Below are positions 14,599 through 22,195 of a DNA stretch of 26,439 bases, one piece after another. The DNA is from JBDHZK01 sp039811865 (GTDB lineage: Bacteria > Actinomycetota > Actinomycetes > Propionibacteriales > Propionibacteriaceae), in NCBI GenBank assembly GCA_039811865.1, contig JBDHZK010000022.1, positions 1 through 26,439 of the forward strand, given 5' to 3'. Under the pieces are notes generated by a model. That model searched no databases and had not been told where the DNA came from. It was given only the letters and a program-made list of their open reading frames with translations. Each line of letters begins with the position of its first letter. Position 1 is the stretch's first letter. The translations under genes were made by a program, and so were the position numbers.

Positions 14599-17546
14599 CC
14601 GCGCACCTCCCGCAGCACGCGGCGCGGCGCGTCCGACCCTCGTCGGCGCAGCGGCGGCGCCGCCATCACCATCGCGACGACCAGGAGGCCGAGTTGGGCC
14701 CAGACCCACCACCCGCCAGCCGGAGCACGGCCGTAATCCACGCGGCCGCCCTCGGCAGGGATCTCGAAGCGCTGCCCGAAGCCGGCGCTGGAGGCCCGAT
14801 CGACTTGGCGTCCCGAGACCCTTACCTGCCACGGCGCTCCGGCTTCGGCCAAGGTGAGCGTCCGCCCGGCGGGCCCGGACGGGACGTCCGCACCCGAGGG
14901 CAGCGGCTTGGCCAGGCCACCGCCCAGCAGCATCGCCCGCGCGGAGTCGCGGACCGGCCAGACCCAGCCCCGCGCGTCGCCGGTGCCGACTCCGAGCCCG
15001 GGCGCGTTGGCGATGGCGACTCGTTGCGCCGGCGTGGAGCCGCGCACCCAGAGGTGGCCGACACCGAGTTGGCGCAGATCCGGCAGCAGGCTCGCATCGG
15101 CGCTGCCACCGACCAGGCGGCCGGCGACCGAACCGCCCAGCGCGAGGGCATCGGGAGAGCCGGCGAACAGGCCGCCGGACTCCTGGTCGCCCAGGCGAGG
15201 CTGGTCGTCTTGGAGGAGGGCCCAACCGGCCCGGCCGTCGGCGAAGGTGATGGCTAGCGTCCGAGTGGGCGGTTGGCCGACCTGAGCCTGAGCGACGAAC
15301 GCGGGCAGGGTCTTTAGCGGGTCGCGGCGCAGTCCCGCCGACCCGCCGACCAGCCAACCCACGGCGCCGGCGATCAGGGCCACCGACGTCACGACGGCCG
15401 TGGCCGCGGCCAGCCGGCGCCGCTCGTCGACCCCGAACAAGCCCACGACCGCCGCACACACCAAGGCGCCCGACGCCGCGACGAGCCACGGACCGGCGTC
15501 GGGGCGGACGGCGACCCCGGGCGCCACCTGCACCAGCGTGCGGCCCAGGACGCCCGCGACGCCCAGGCACAGGGCCGCCGAGGCGACCCACCACAGCGAG
15601 CGGGCACGCCGGGTCGCACCGGCGACCGCGAGGGCGAGCAGCGCGATCGCGAACGTCCAGGCGGCCCACTCGGGGACGCCGTTGTGGTCGCGGCCAAGCA
15701 GCACCTCGCTCGCGCTCGGAAGGGCGCCTGCGGGGACGGGATCCGGTCCGGTCAGCAGCCGTCCGGGCCAGGCGACGAGCGTCCCGAGCCAAGGGGACAC
15801 GAGCAGCGGCGGGGTCAGCGCGGCGACCGCCGCGGGGCCCGCGGGAACTACCTTTCGTAGCGCACCGACAGCCAGGACGACGACGGCCGCGCCGAGCAGC
15901 GGTGGCCAAAAGGACCCGCCGACCGTGGTCAGGACGGCCACCACGAAGGGCCAGCGCCAGCGTTGGCCCGCTTCTTCGGCCAGGTCGGGCCAGCGGCAGG
16001 CCGACCACAGCAACAGGGGTCCGACGATCCCCAGGACGAGGGCGGCCAACTCCCCCCGGGAAACCGCCCCCAAGACGACGGGTGCCAGCGCTGCCATGGC
16101 GGCGGCGGCGTGCGTCGCCAGTCCCGCGCCGCCGGGAACCAGGCGTCCCAGACCCACCACCCAGCACGCCCACGAGACCGGGACGAACCCGAGCACGAGC
16201 AGCGTGATCGGCCAAACCGGGCGTCCCCATCCGATCACCGACGCCACGGCGAGCACCTGCTCCCAACCCACGCTCGACCAGCCGGCGAACCCCGCGGCCG
16301 ATTCCGGCGCCGGCAGGAGCCTGGGCCCGACGAGGTGGCCTTCGCCGAGCAGCGAGACGGCGGCGATCAGAGCCAGCAGCGTCGCTCCGAGCACCCAGGC
16401 CAGCGCCGGCAGCCGACGGCGAGGGCGTCCGGCTGCGGTCGAGAAGAACCCGTCGCCGGCCAACTCTTCGGTGGAGACGGGCGGCTCCTCCTCCCCCGAC
16501 CACTCCCCCAGATCTGCGACCCAACCGGCGAGCGCCTGCGCCCTCCGGCGCACCCAGCCCCGCGCGCCAGGCCGCAGCTTCGCCACCCGAGCCCTGGTGC
16601 TCGCGTCCGGACGAAGCTCGGCGACGCGCTCCCGCAGTGTCTGGTTATGCGGATCGCGCAGCCACGAGCGCAGCGCCCGGATCTCGTCGGCCGCGCGCCG
16701 CGGGTCCTTGCCGAGCAGGTAGCCCAAAGCGGCGAGAGCGCTACAGATGGGAAGCCAGAACGGATAGGCCGTGCGGGCGTGGGCGGCGGCGAGCAAAAGA
16801 CCGCTCGCCCGGTCGGCGACCGGATCGGCCGCCTCGCCTCGGTGGTGCATCGCGGCGCCCGGGGTCAGGGCGACCCGGTGCCCGGCCAGATTCGCCCGCC
16901 AGCCGAACTCCACGCCGACGCGAGAATCGGCGATCCGCTCGTCCAGGCCGCCCAGGTCGACCAGCACCGCCCGCCGCACAAGCAGCCCGCAGGTCGGCAG
17001 GCCGAGAACGTCGACCGGGTCGTGTTGGCCCTGATCGTGCTCGCCCGGCTCGGCGAACTCGACGGCCGCCCCGGCCGGGCCGACCGAGACGTCCAACTCG
17101 GCGATCAACCGTCCGAAACCCCGGCGGCGCGGCTGGACCAGCAGAGGGCCGGTCGCCGCCAGATCCGGCTCCACGAGCAGGCGAGCCAGCAGGATCGAAA
17201 GCGTGTCCTGGTCGAAGGTCGCGTCATCGTGCAGCAGCCAGACGAACTCCTCGGTCGCCCCCCTCAGGCCCTCCTTGACCGCGGCCGAGAAACCCGCCCC
17301 GGACGTCCCCCGGAACTGCGCCCCGGGCCAGGGTGCCTCCCCGCCCGTCGTGCCGTCCGCGGTCTGCTCGCCGACGACGACGATCCGGTCGGGACGCCGC
17401 TCAAGCCGCCCCAGACAGTCCAGAACGCCTGCGACCCTGGTCCGGGGGGCCACCAAGACGGCGAGGACCGATGCCGTGTTGAGGTCGGGGACAGCTTCGG
17501 CGGGCCGTTCGTGGGCCCACGCCCACGGGTCATCTGCTTGCGTCAC
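14595..17546 (-). CDS. Large membrane glycosyltransferase (GT2 domain plus multi-TM region)
   Basis: This is a 983-residue protein. Residues of about 25-300 form a family 2 glycosyltransferase domain: GVLDCLGRLERRPDRIVVVGE opens the fold, FVWLLHDDATFD holds the acidic nucleotide-sugar site at 106-108, and GLPTCGLLVRRAVLVDLGGLDE and VEFGWRANLAGHRVALTP follow. A charged linker precedes about a dozen hydrophobic segments from residue 385 (LPALAWVLGATLLALIAAVSL) onward. A probably extracytoplasmic region of about 200 residues is followed by a last helix WWVWAQLGLLVVAMVMA and a basic tail. It likely transfers or exports envelope sugars; donor and acceptor are unknown. GTG at 17546 has AGGGA 8 bases upstream. 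It is followed immediately by DUF5719. Confidence 0.85.
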   Translation of the reverse strand: MTQADDPWAWAHERPAEAVPDLNTASVLAVLVAPRTRVAGVLDCLGRLERRPDRIVVVGEQTADGTTGGEAPWPGAQFRGTSGAGFSAAVKEGLRGATEEFVWLLHDDATFDQDTLSILLARLLVEPDLAATGPLLVQPRRRGFGRLIAELDVSVGPAGAAVEFAEPGEHDQGQHDPVDVLGLPTCGLLVRRAVLVDLGGLDERIADSRVGVEFGWRANLAGHRVALTPGAAMHHRGEAADPVADRASGLLLAAAHARTAYPFWLPICSALAALGYLLGKDPRRAADEIRALRSWLRDPHNQTLRERVAELRPDASTRARVAKLRPGARGWVRRRAQALAGWVADLGEWSGEEEPPVSTEELAGDGFFSTAAGRPRRRLPALAWVLGATLLALIAAVSLLGEGHLVGPRLLPAPESAAGFAGWSSVGWEQVLAVASVIGWGRPVWPITLLVLGFVPVSWACWVVGLGRLVPGGAGLATHAAAAMAALAPVVLGAVSRGELAALVLGIVGPLLLWSACRWPDLAEEAGQRWRWPFVVAVLTTVGGSFWPPLLGAAVVVLAVGALRKVVPAGPAAVAALTPPLLVSPWLGTLVAWPGRLLTGPDPVPAGALPSASEVLLGRDHNGVPEWAAWTFAIALLALAVAGATRRARSLWWVASAALCLGVAGVLGRTLVQVAPGVAVRPDAGPWLVAASGALVCAAVVGLFGVDERRRLAAATAVVTSVALIAGAVGWLVGGSAGLRRDPLKTLPAFVAQAQVGQPPTRTLAITFADGRAGWALLQDDQPRLGDQESGGLFAGSPDALALGGSVAGRLVGGSADASLLPDLRQLGVGHLWVRGSTPAQRVAIANAPGLGVGTGDARGWVWPVRDSARAMLLGGGLAKPLPSGADVPSGPAGRTLTLAEAGAPWQVRVSGRQVDRASSAGFGQRFEIPAEGGRVDYGRAPAGGWWVWAQLGLLVVAMVMAAPPLRRRGSDAPRRVLREVRG

Positions 17547-17579
17547 CGTCGTCCCTGCCTCGACCGAACAGAACGACTC

Positions 17580-17585
17580 AGCTTA
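17580..17585 (-). promoter_or_regulatory. Possible -10 box for the glycosyltransferase operon
   Basis: On the minus strand TAAGCT lies 33 bases before GTG 17546, which would give a leader of about 27 bases containing the AGGGA ribosome binding site. No good -35 element is visible. Confidence 0.35.
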
Positions 17586-17647
17586 GTTGCGCCCCCACCG
17601 TGTCGGCGGGCACGGCTCGGTTGGCGGAAACGAGACCTGAGCACAGC

Positions 17648-17690
17648 CGGCCGGGCCGGTCATGTGGTGCTGACATGACCGGCCCGGCCG
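17648..17690. terminator. 18-bp perfect stem-loop between whiB2 and the glycosyltransferase gene
   Basis: Bases 17648-17665 are perfectly complementary to 17673-17690, with a 7-base loop GGTGCTG. The arm reads CGGCCGGGCCGGTCATGT. It lies 104 bases after the whiB2 stop in the direction of whiB2 transcription and upstream of the glycosyltransferase start. No T tract follows on either strand, so it may be a T-less actinobacterial terminator or another RNA/DNA structure. Confidence 0.6.
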
Positions 17691-17704
17691 AAGTGGTTTG
17701 GGAT

Positions 17705-17726
17705 GTTGGTCACTTGGTCGACCAAC
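17705..17726. promoter_or_regulatory. Palindromic site TTGGTCGACCAA with an alternative stem-loop
   Basis: TTGGTCGACCAA at 17714-17725 is a perfect 12-bp palindrome. GTTGGTC at 17705-17711 can alternatively pair with GACCAAC at 17720-17726. It lies 69 bases after the whiB2 stop and upstream of the glycosyltransferase operon, so it could be a protein-binding site or part of the terminator region. Confidence 0.3.
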
Positions 17727-17794
17727 CTGCATCAAGTTTTGGGTCCCGCCGGCCTGGTGCGACTTGCCCCAGCTACCGTCGGACGAAGGGTGCG

Positions 17795-18055
17795 TCAGAC
17801 GGCGCGCCGCTTGAGCTTGCGCCGCTCGCGCTCGCTCAGGCCGCCCCAGATCCCGAACCGCTCGTCGTTGGACAGGGCGTACTCGAGGCAGTCGCTCCGG
17901 ACGTCGCACGAGTGGCAGACCCGCTTCGCCTCGCGTGTCGAACCGCCCTTCTCCGGGAAGAATGCCTCAGGATCGGTCTGCGCGCACAACGCCTTGTCCT
18001 GCCAACCGAGCACCCCCGAATCGTCGCTGTCTACGAGCGCGAGCACGTCCTGCAT
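17795..18055 (-). CDS. whiB2: WhiB-family iron-sulfur transcriptional regulator (WhiB2-like)
   Basis: This is an 86-residue DNA-binding regulator. Four cysteines at residues 24, 47, 50 and 56 (C-x22-C-x2-C-x5-C) hold the [4Fe-4S] cluster, GIWGG at 68-72 is the turn that contacts sigma factor, and the basic tail SERERRKLKRRAV binds DNA. ALCAQTDPEAFFPEKGGSTREAKR is nearly identical to mycobacterial WhiB2/WhmD, which is needed for septation. GAGGAGG sits 5 bases before the ATG, in contrast to the leaderless neighbours. The position next to the F420 genes matches Rv3260c-Rv3261. An inverted repeat upstream may be an operator. Confidence 0.93.
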   Translation of the reverse strand: MQDVLALVDSDDSGVLGWQDKALCAQTDPEAFFPEKGGSTREAKRVCHSCDVRSDCLEYALSNDERFGIWGGLSERERRKLKRRAV

Positions 18056-18088
18056 GAATCCTCCTCGACCGGGGACGCGAACTACATG

Positions 18089-18107
18089 ACAGGAATTACA
18101 CGCCTGT
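18089..18107. promoter_or_regulatory. Inverted repeat upstream of whiB2
   Basis: ACAGG (18089-18093) and CCTGT (18103-18107) flank AATTACACG. The site lies 34-52 bases before the whiB2 start, where a promoter or operator is expected. On the minus strand it includes TGTAAT, which could be part of a -10 region. Confidence 0.35.
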
Positions 18108-18233
18108 AAGTTGCATCCGTCAAGAGCGGAATTCGAATTGGACGCGCGGCTCGTCCGCGATCCCGGTGAGGTAAGGGCGCCGTCCCAGCAGGCGCGCTGA
18201 CGGGCAGTCCCCGTGGCCGCGAGGTGCGACGGA

Positions 18234-18992
18234 TCAAGGCTTCGGCTGCTCCACGGGGAGCCATTGTCGCGAGGCCGGCCCAGCGGAATCCGTCGGCTCG
18301 GCGGCCTGATCCGACGCGGACGCCGGCGTGCCAGGCGCCGCTTGCCACCGATCGGCAGCAGCCGGCTGGCCGGCTGCGCCCCAAGACGAGGCGGACGCCC
18401 CGCTCGCGGCGTCGGAGGCGGTTCGCCATGAGGCCCCCGCTGCCTGCTCCGGTTGCCACACCGGCGCCAGCACCGACTGAGCCTCGGCGGGCGCAGGTCG
18501 CGATTCCTCGAGTTCTGCCGGCTCATCAACCAGTGCGGTGGTGGCCGGAGTCACCCGGCCGGCGCGCAGCCCTCGGACCAAGAGCCACAACACGATCGCC
18601 GTGACCGCCTTGAGGACGGTGTCGAGTAGCCCGCCGAGAACCTCCATCACCATGGCGAATGGCGTGGCCGAGGCGGCGACCCCGACGATCATGAAGATCA
18701 GCCCGAGCGCTGTGCCGATGGTGACGAGCCACGCGGAGATCTTGGTCAGCCGTTGTGCGCGCGGGGTCGCCGGTGCCACGAACAGGCACGACAGCACCAA
18801 ACCGATCAGCAGGATCGGTACCACGAGGTTCATGACCTTGCCGCTGACCGCCTCGAATGCGCGCGTGACGGTGAGGCCCTCGACCAGCAATCCGTAGACG
18901 ATCTGACCCACGGCAAGCCCCATGCCGGCGAGCAGGACAGCCAGCACGACCCAAGTCGCCAACTCCCGAAACCGCTTCAGCTGATCGATCAA
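18234..18992 (-). CDS. Four-helix membrane protein of unknown function
   Basis: This 252-residue protein has four hydrophobic segments in the first 150 residues: WVVLAVLLAGMGLAVGQIVYG, MNLVVPILLIGLVLSCLFVA, ISAWLVTIGTALGLIFMIVG and LGGLLDTVLKAVTAIVLWLL. The last 100 residues are a low-complexity Ala/Pro/Ser/Gln tail with many tryptophans (PVWQPEQAAG, SWRTASDAAS, DRWQAAPGTP), probably disordered and cytoplasmic. No family was recognised. The start is TTG at 18990-18992 with AGGTGGAGC directly upstream, which makes this rare codon credible. It lies upstream of whiB2, 178 bases away, and is divergent from cofD. Confidence 0.7.
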   Translation of the reverse strand: MIDQLKRFRELATWVVLAVLLAGMGLAVGQIVYGLLVEGLTVTRAFEAVSGKVMNLVVPILLIGLVLSCLFVAPATPRAQRLTKISAWLVTIGTALGLIFMIVGVAASATPFAMVMEVLGGLLDTVLKAVTAIVLWLLVRGLRAGRVTPATTALVDEPAELEESRPAPAEAQSVLAPVWQPEQAAGASWRTASDAASGASASSWGAAGQPAAADRWQAAPGTPASASDQAAEPTDSAGPASRQWLPVEQPKP

Positions 18993-19019
18993 GCTCCACC
19001 TCTTCGCTAATGCGACTCA

Positions 19020-19025
19020 AGCCTA
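19020..19025 (-). promoter_or_regulatory. -10 box for the four-helix membrane protein
   Basis: On the minus strand TAGGCT lies 27 bases before TTG 18992, leaving a leader of about 20 bases that contains the AGGTGGAGC ribosome binding site. Confidence 0.4.
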
Positions 19026-19095
19026 GGCCGACACGTCCGCGGTCTCGTTGAGACACCCCGCGTCCTGACGGACGGAGGGGGCGGCCGGGGGCTGC

Positions 19096-19101
19096 AAGAC
19101 T
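19096..19101 (+). promoter_or_regulatory. Weak -10-like box for leaderless cofD-cofE
   Basis: AAGACT ends 6 bases before GTG 19108. It deviates from TANNNT at the first base but keeps the spacing seen at the other leaderless genes. Confidence 0.3.
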
Positions 19102-19107
19102 GAAGCC

Positions 19108-20088
19108 GTGCAGGCAGATCAGGTCAATCGAGTCGTCGTACTGGCTGGTGGCGTCGGCGGCTCGCGCTTCGTCACGGGCGCCCGGTTGGCTTTTCCAGGT
19201 GCGGAGTTGTCGGTCATCGTCAACACCGCCGACGACATCACCTTGCATGGCCTTCGGATCTGCCCGGATCTGGACACCATGATGTACACCCTGGGTGGCG
19301 GCAACGACACCGAGCGCGGTTGGGGACGCGCCGACGAGGGCTGGCGCGTGATGGCCGAACTGGCCGCCTACCAGCAGGAGCCGACGTGGTTTTCCCTCGG
19401 TGATCGCGACCTGGGCACGCACCTGGTGCGTGCCCAGTTGCTCGCCCAGGGGCTGACCCCGACTCAGGTGACGGCTCGTCTGGCGCGGCGCTGGTTGCCC
19501 GCCGCCGGCATCCGGCTGCTGCCGATGACCGATCAGCCGGTCGAGACCAGACTCACGATCAGCGATGCCGACGGAGTTCGAGAAGTCCATTTTCAGGAGT
19601 ACTGGGTGCGCTACCACGCGGCGCCGCGAATCACGCAGTTGTGGACGGAAGGCCTTGACCGGGCCCGGCCCTCCGAAGCGGTCACGGAGGCGATCGAGCA
19701 AGCCGATGTCGTGCTGGTGGCGCCCAGCAACCCGGTGGTCTCGATCTCCCCGATCATCAACGTGCCCGGAATGATCGACTTGCTCGTCAACGCCGCCGCG
19801 CCGATCGTGGGCTTCTCCGGCATCATCGCCGGCGCCCCGCTGCTCGGGATGGCGCACAAGCTGCTCCCGGTCATCGGCGTCGAGGTGAGCGCGGCCGCGG
19901 TCGCCCGCTTCTACGGCGCCCGCGCCCGGGGGGCCCTGCTGGACGCTTGGGTGGTCGACAACGCCGACGCCGCCGCGGTGCCCGGACTCGTGGCCGACGG
20001 CATCGCGACCGGGGCGACGGACCTGTTGATGCGCACACCCGAGGCGACCGCGGACATCATTCGCTTCGGCCTGGGGCTGCTGGCGTGA
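19108..20088 (+). CDS. cofD: 2-phospho-L-lactate transferase (FbiA/CofD), coenzyme F420 biosynthesis
   Basis: This enzyme joins the activated phospholactyl or phosphoenolpyruvyl-guanosine precursor to the deazaflavin Fo, giving (dehydro-)F420-0. The 326 residues show the CofD hallmarks: VVLAGGVGGSRFVTGA at 10-25, VNTADD at 38-43, HGLRICPDLDTMMYTLGG at 47-64, and APSNPVVSISPI and SGIIAGAPLLGMAHKLLPVIGVE in the second half. In mycobacteria the donor comes from phosphoenolpyruvate via FbiD. FbiC and FbiD are not in the window. It overlaps cofE by 4 bases (GTGA), so the two are translationally coupled. GTG at 19108 is the first start that keeps the family N-terminus. Confidence 0.95.
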   Translation: MQADQVNRVVVLAGGVGGSRFVTGARLAFPGAELSVIVNTADDITLHGLRICPDLDTMMYTLGGGNDTERGWGRADEGWRVMAELAAYQQEPTWFSLGDRDLGTHLVRAQLLAQGLTPTQVTARLARRWLPAAGIRLLPMTDQPVETRLTISDADGVREVHFQEYWVRYHAAPRITQLWTEGLDRARPSEAVTEAIEQADVVLVAPSNPVVSISPIINVPGMIDLLVNAAAPIVGFSGIIAGAPLLGMAHKLLPVIGVEVSAAAVARFYGARARGALLDAWVVDNADAAAVPGLVADGIATGATDLLMRTPEATADIIRFGLGLLA

Positions 20089-21050
20089 GCATTCTGATCT
20101 TCGCGCCCGAGGGCATCGGCGAAGTGGTCGCCGGGGACGACGTCGGCGAGCTCGTTTGCTCCGCCGTCGCGGCGGATCCCCTCGGCCCGCTTTGCGACGG
20201 CGACATCGTCGTCGTCACCTCCAAGATCGTCAGCAAGGCGGAGGGACGACGCGTCCCCGAGCACCAGCGGGAGGCCGCCCTGGCCGCCGAGACCGTCCGC
20301 ACGGTGGCGGCCAGGCCGCGCCCGGACTCCGGAGCGCACAGATCGAACGCCGAACGGCCAGATTCGACCCTTGCGGGGATCGAACCGGCCCTTCCCGGTC
20401 CGATCTGTGCGCCCCTGATCGTGGAGAACCGGCTCGGAGTCGTTCAGGCCGCCGCCGGGATCGACGCGTCCAACGTGGCCAGCGGCGAAATCCTGCTGCT
20501 GCCGCTCGATCCGGACGCCTCATCGGTCCGAATCCGCGAGCGCATCGCCGAGCTGGCCGGGGTCCAGGTCGGGGTAGTCGTCAGTGACACCGCTGGCCGG
20601 GCTTGGCGGGTCGGCCAGACCGACCACGCGATCGGGCTGGCGGGAGTGGTCGGGCTGCTCGACTACGCCGGGCGCACCGACGCCTACGGCAACGAACTCA
20701 AGGTGACGCAGATGGCGGTCGCCGACGAACTGGCCGCCGCCGCCGACCTGGTGAAGTCCAAGCTGGGCGCCACCCCGGTCGCAGTCGTCCGCGGCTTGGC
20801 GCACCTGGTCGACAAGGCGGCGCCCGGGGCGCGCGTCCTGCAGCGACCCCGTGCCGCCGACCTGTTCGCCCTGGGCACGCGCGAGGCCGTGTTGCAGGCC
20901 GTGCTGCACGCGCTGGGTCGTGCCGACGACTACGAGCGCCTGGTGCGGGCCGACCCGCAGAAGGTGGTCGACGAACTCACCGCCGCGCTCGCCCGCCAAC
21001 TCGAGCCCGGCCTGGCGGGGTTCGTCCGGGCGCTGTTGACGCAGCCCTAG
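20085..21050 (+). CDS. cofE: Coenzyme F420-0:L-glutamate ligase (CofE), with an in-frame hairpin insertion
   Basis: This enzyme adds glutamate residues to F420-0 using GTP. Of the 321 residues, GDIVVVTSKIVSKAEGR, LIVENRLGVVQAAAGIDASNV, VSDTAGRAWRVGQTDHAIG, YGNELKVTQMAVADELAAAADLVKSKL and PVAVVRGL are classic CofE motifs. Two points are odd. First, residues of about 80-109 are extra compared with mycobacterial FbiB and are encoded by a stretch with terminal inverted repeats (20331-20415). Second, the FMN-dependent reductase domain that forms the C-terminal half of FbiB in mycobacteria is absent; the protein ends after the ligase domain. The reading frame is intact through the insertion, so the gene is probably functional. 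Confidence 0.93.
   Translation: MSILIFAPEGIGEVVAGDDVGELVCSAVAADPLGPLCDGDIVVVTSKIVSKAEGRRVPEHQREAALAAETVRTVAARPRPDSGAHRSNAERPDSTLAGIEPALPGPICAPLIVENRLGVVQAAAGIDASNVASGEILLLPLDPDASSVRIRERIAELAGVQVGVVVSDTAGRAWRVGQTDHAIGLAGVVGLLDYAGRTDAYGNELKVTQMAVADELAAAADLVKSKLGATPVAVVRGLAHLVDKAAPGARVLQRPRAADLFALGTREAVLQAVLHALGRADDYERLVRADPQKVVDELTAALARQLEPGLAGFVRALLTQP
20331..20415. repeat. Palindromic element inserted in frame within cofE
   Basis: GGAGCGCACAGATCG at 20331-20345 and CGATCTGTGCGCCCC at 20401-20415 are inverted repeats with 14 of 15 matches, separated by 55 bases. Inside, TTCGACCC (20363-20370) pairs with GGG-A-TCGAA (20376-20384) around a 5-base loop, and GGCC pairs with GGCC (20356-20359 with 20387-20390). 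The stretch therefore folds into a long imperfect hairpin. It coincides with the roughly 30 residues that CofE proteins normally lack. Confidence 0.6.
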
Positions 21051-21064
21051 GTCGGACGCCGGAC

Positions 21065-21098
21065 AGCCCGCCGCACCGGCGCCGGTGAGACCCGGGCT
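21065..21098. terminator. Hairpin between convergent cofE and manC
   Basis: AGCCCG at 21065-21070 pairs with CGGGCT at 21093-21098, enclosing the 14-bp palindrome CACCGGCGCCGGTG at 21074-21087. It lies exactly between the two convergent genes and could end transcription from both sides. Confidence 0.45.
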
Positions 21099-22174
21099 CA
21101 GGAGTAGTCGGCGCCCAGCTCGGCGGCGACCTTGTCCACCAGTTCGCGGATCCGCTCGGTGGCGTCCATCGGGCACACCATGGTGATCTGGGGCGTGCGG
21201 ACGACGACCGTGTCGCTCAAGCCGACGACGGCCACCAGCGAGTTCTCGCCGCGGTTGATCAGCAGGTTGTGGTGCGAGTCGATCTGCAGCGCCAGCCCAT
21301 CGATCGCGTTGCCGTCGGCGTCTGCGGCGAGCTGCTCGGCCAGGCTGGCGAACCCACCGACGTCGTGCCACTGGATCGGCAGCGGAACCGCCACCACGTG
21401 CCCGGACGCCTCGCCGCGCGACACCGGCTCCATCACGCCGTAGTCGATCGAGGTCTTGAACAGCTTCGGATAGATCTCCTCCAGCAACTGGGGCTCGGCC
21501 GCCAGGCGGAGCACCTGCGCATAGGTTTCGGGCAGCAGCAGGCGTAGCTGGTCCAGCAGAGTGTCGGCGCGCCAGACGAACATGCCCGAGTTCCACCAGT
21601 AGGCGCCGGAATCGACGTAGGCCTTGGCGGTCTCGGCGTTCGGCTTCTCCTTGAACTCCAGGACGCGGCAGGCCTCGCCGAAGCCCGGCAGAGCCTCGCC
21701 GCGGTGCAGGTAGCCGTAGCCGGTGTGCGCCCCGGTGGGGACGACGCCGAGCGTGACCAGCGCCTGCCGATCGGATTCGGCCACGGCGAAGGCGTCGCGC
21801 AGCGCGTCCTGGAAGGCAATCACCGGGTGCATGATGTGGTCCGCGGTCACCTGGGCGATCACGGCGTCCGGGTCGCGCAGGGCCAGCACCGCGGCCGGCC
21901 AGGCGACGGCGTTGAGCGAGTCGCGTCCAACCGGTTCGCCAAGAAGGTTCGCCGCGGGCAGTTCGGGCAGGTCGGCGGCCACGGCCGGTGAATAGGCGGC
22001 GCCGGTGCACACCAGGATCTGCTCGGCGGGGACGACACCCAGCGCGCGCTCGAAGGCGATCCGAAGCAGGCTCTTCCCCTCCACCAGGGCCAGCAGTTGC
22101 TTCGGCGTCCCCTGCCTCGACAGCGGCCAAAGCCGCTTCCCCGAACCCCCGGCCATGATCACGACGTAGCGCAT
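21098..22174 (-). CDS. manC: Mannose-1-phosphate guanylyltransferase
   Basis: This enzyme makes GDP-mannose from GTP and mannose-1-phosphate, the product of ManB encoded 11 kb away. Over 358 residues it shows the nucleotidyltransferase signature GGSGKRLWPLSRQGTPKQ at 9-26, the TADH metal-binding region (IAQVTADHIMHP), EFKEKPN, and YWWNSGMFVWRAD followed by WHDVGGFASL. It is the single-domain type, lacking the fused C-terminal isomerase found in some homologues. Placement next to the F420 genes corresponds to Rv3264c. ATG 22174 is preceded by TACGCT at a 7-base spacing. Confidence 0.95.
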   Translation of the reverse strand: MRYVVIMAGGSGKRLWPLSRQGTPKQLLALVEGKSLLRIAFERALGVVPAEQILVCTGAAYSPAVAADLPELPAANLLGEPVGRDSLNAVAWPAAVLALRDPDAVIAQVTADHIMHPVIAFQDALRDAFAVAESDRQALVTLGVVPTGAHTGYGYLHRGEALPGFGEACRVLEFKEKPNAETAKAYVDSGAYWWNSGMFVWRADTLLDQLRLLLPETYAQVLRLAAEPQLLEEIYPKLFKTSIDYGVMEPVSRGEASGHVVAVPLPIQWHDVGGFASLAEQLAADADGNAIDGLALQIDSHHNLLINRGENSLVAVVGLSDTVVVRTPQITMVCPMDATERIRELVDKVAAELGADYS

Positions 22175-22181
22175 GGCGTTC

Positions 22182-22187
22182 AGCGTA
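22182..22187 (-). promoter_or_regulatory. -10 box for leaderless manC
   Basis: On the minus strand TACGCT ends 7 bases before ATG 22174. Only 8 bases separate it from the -10 box of the divergent TIGR03089 gene. Confidence 0.5.
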
Positions 22188-22195
22188 ACGGTCCA

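Noticed and set aside
14595..16524. N-terminal extension of the DUF5719 frame running through the glycosyltransferase
   Set aside because: The extension is arginine/glycine-rich shadow sequence; the glycosyltransferase frame has clear domains, and ATG 14598 overlaps its stop in the classic ATGA manner.
20331..20415. tRNA-like look of the minus strand of the cofE insertion (7-bp closing stem, GGTTCGATCCC)
   Set aside because: The T-loop-like sequence is not next to the closing stem, and no D or anticodon arm can be drawn.
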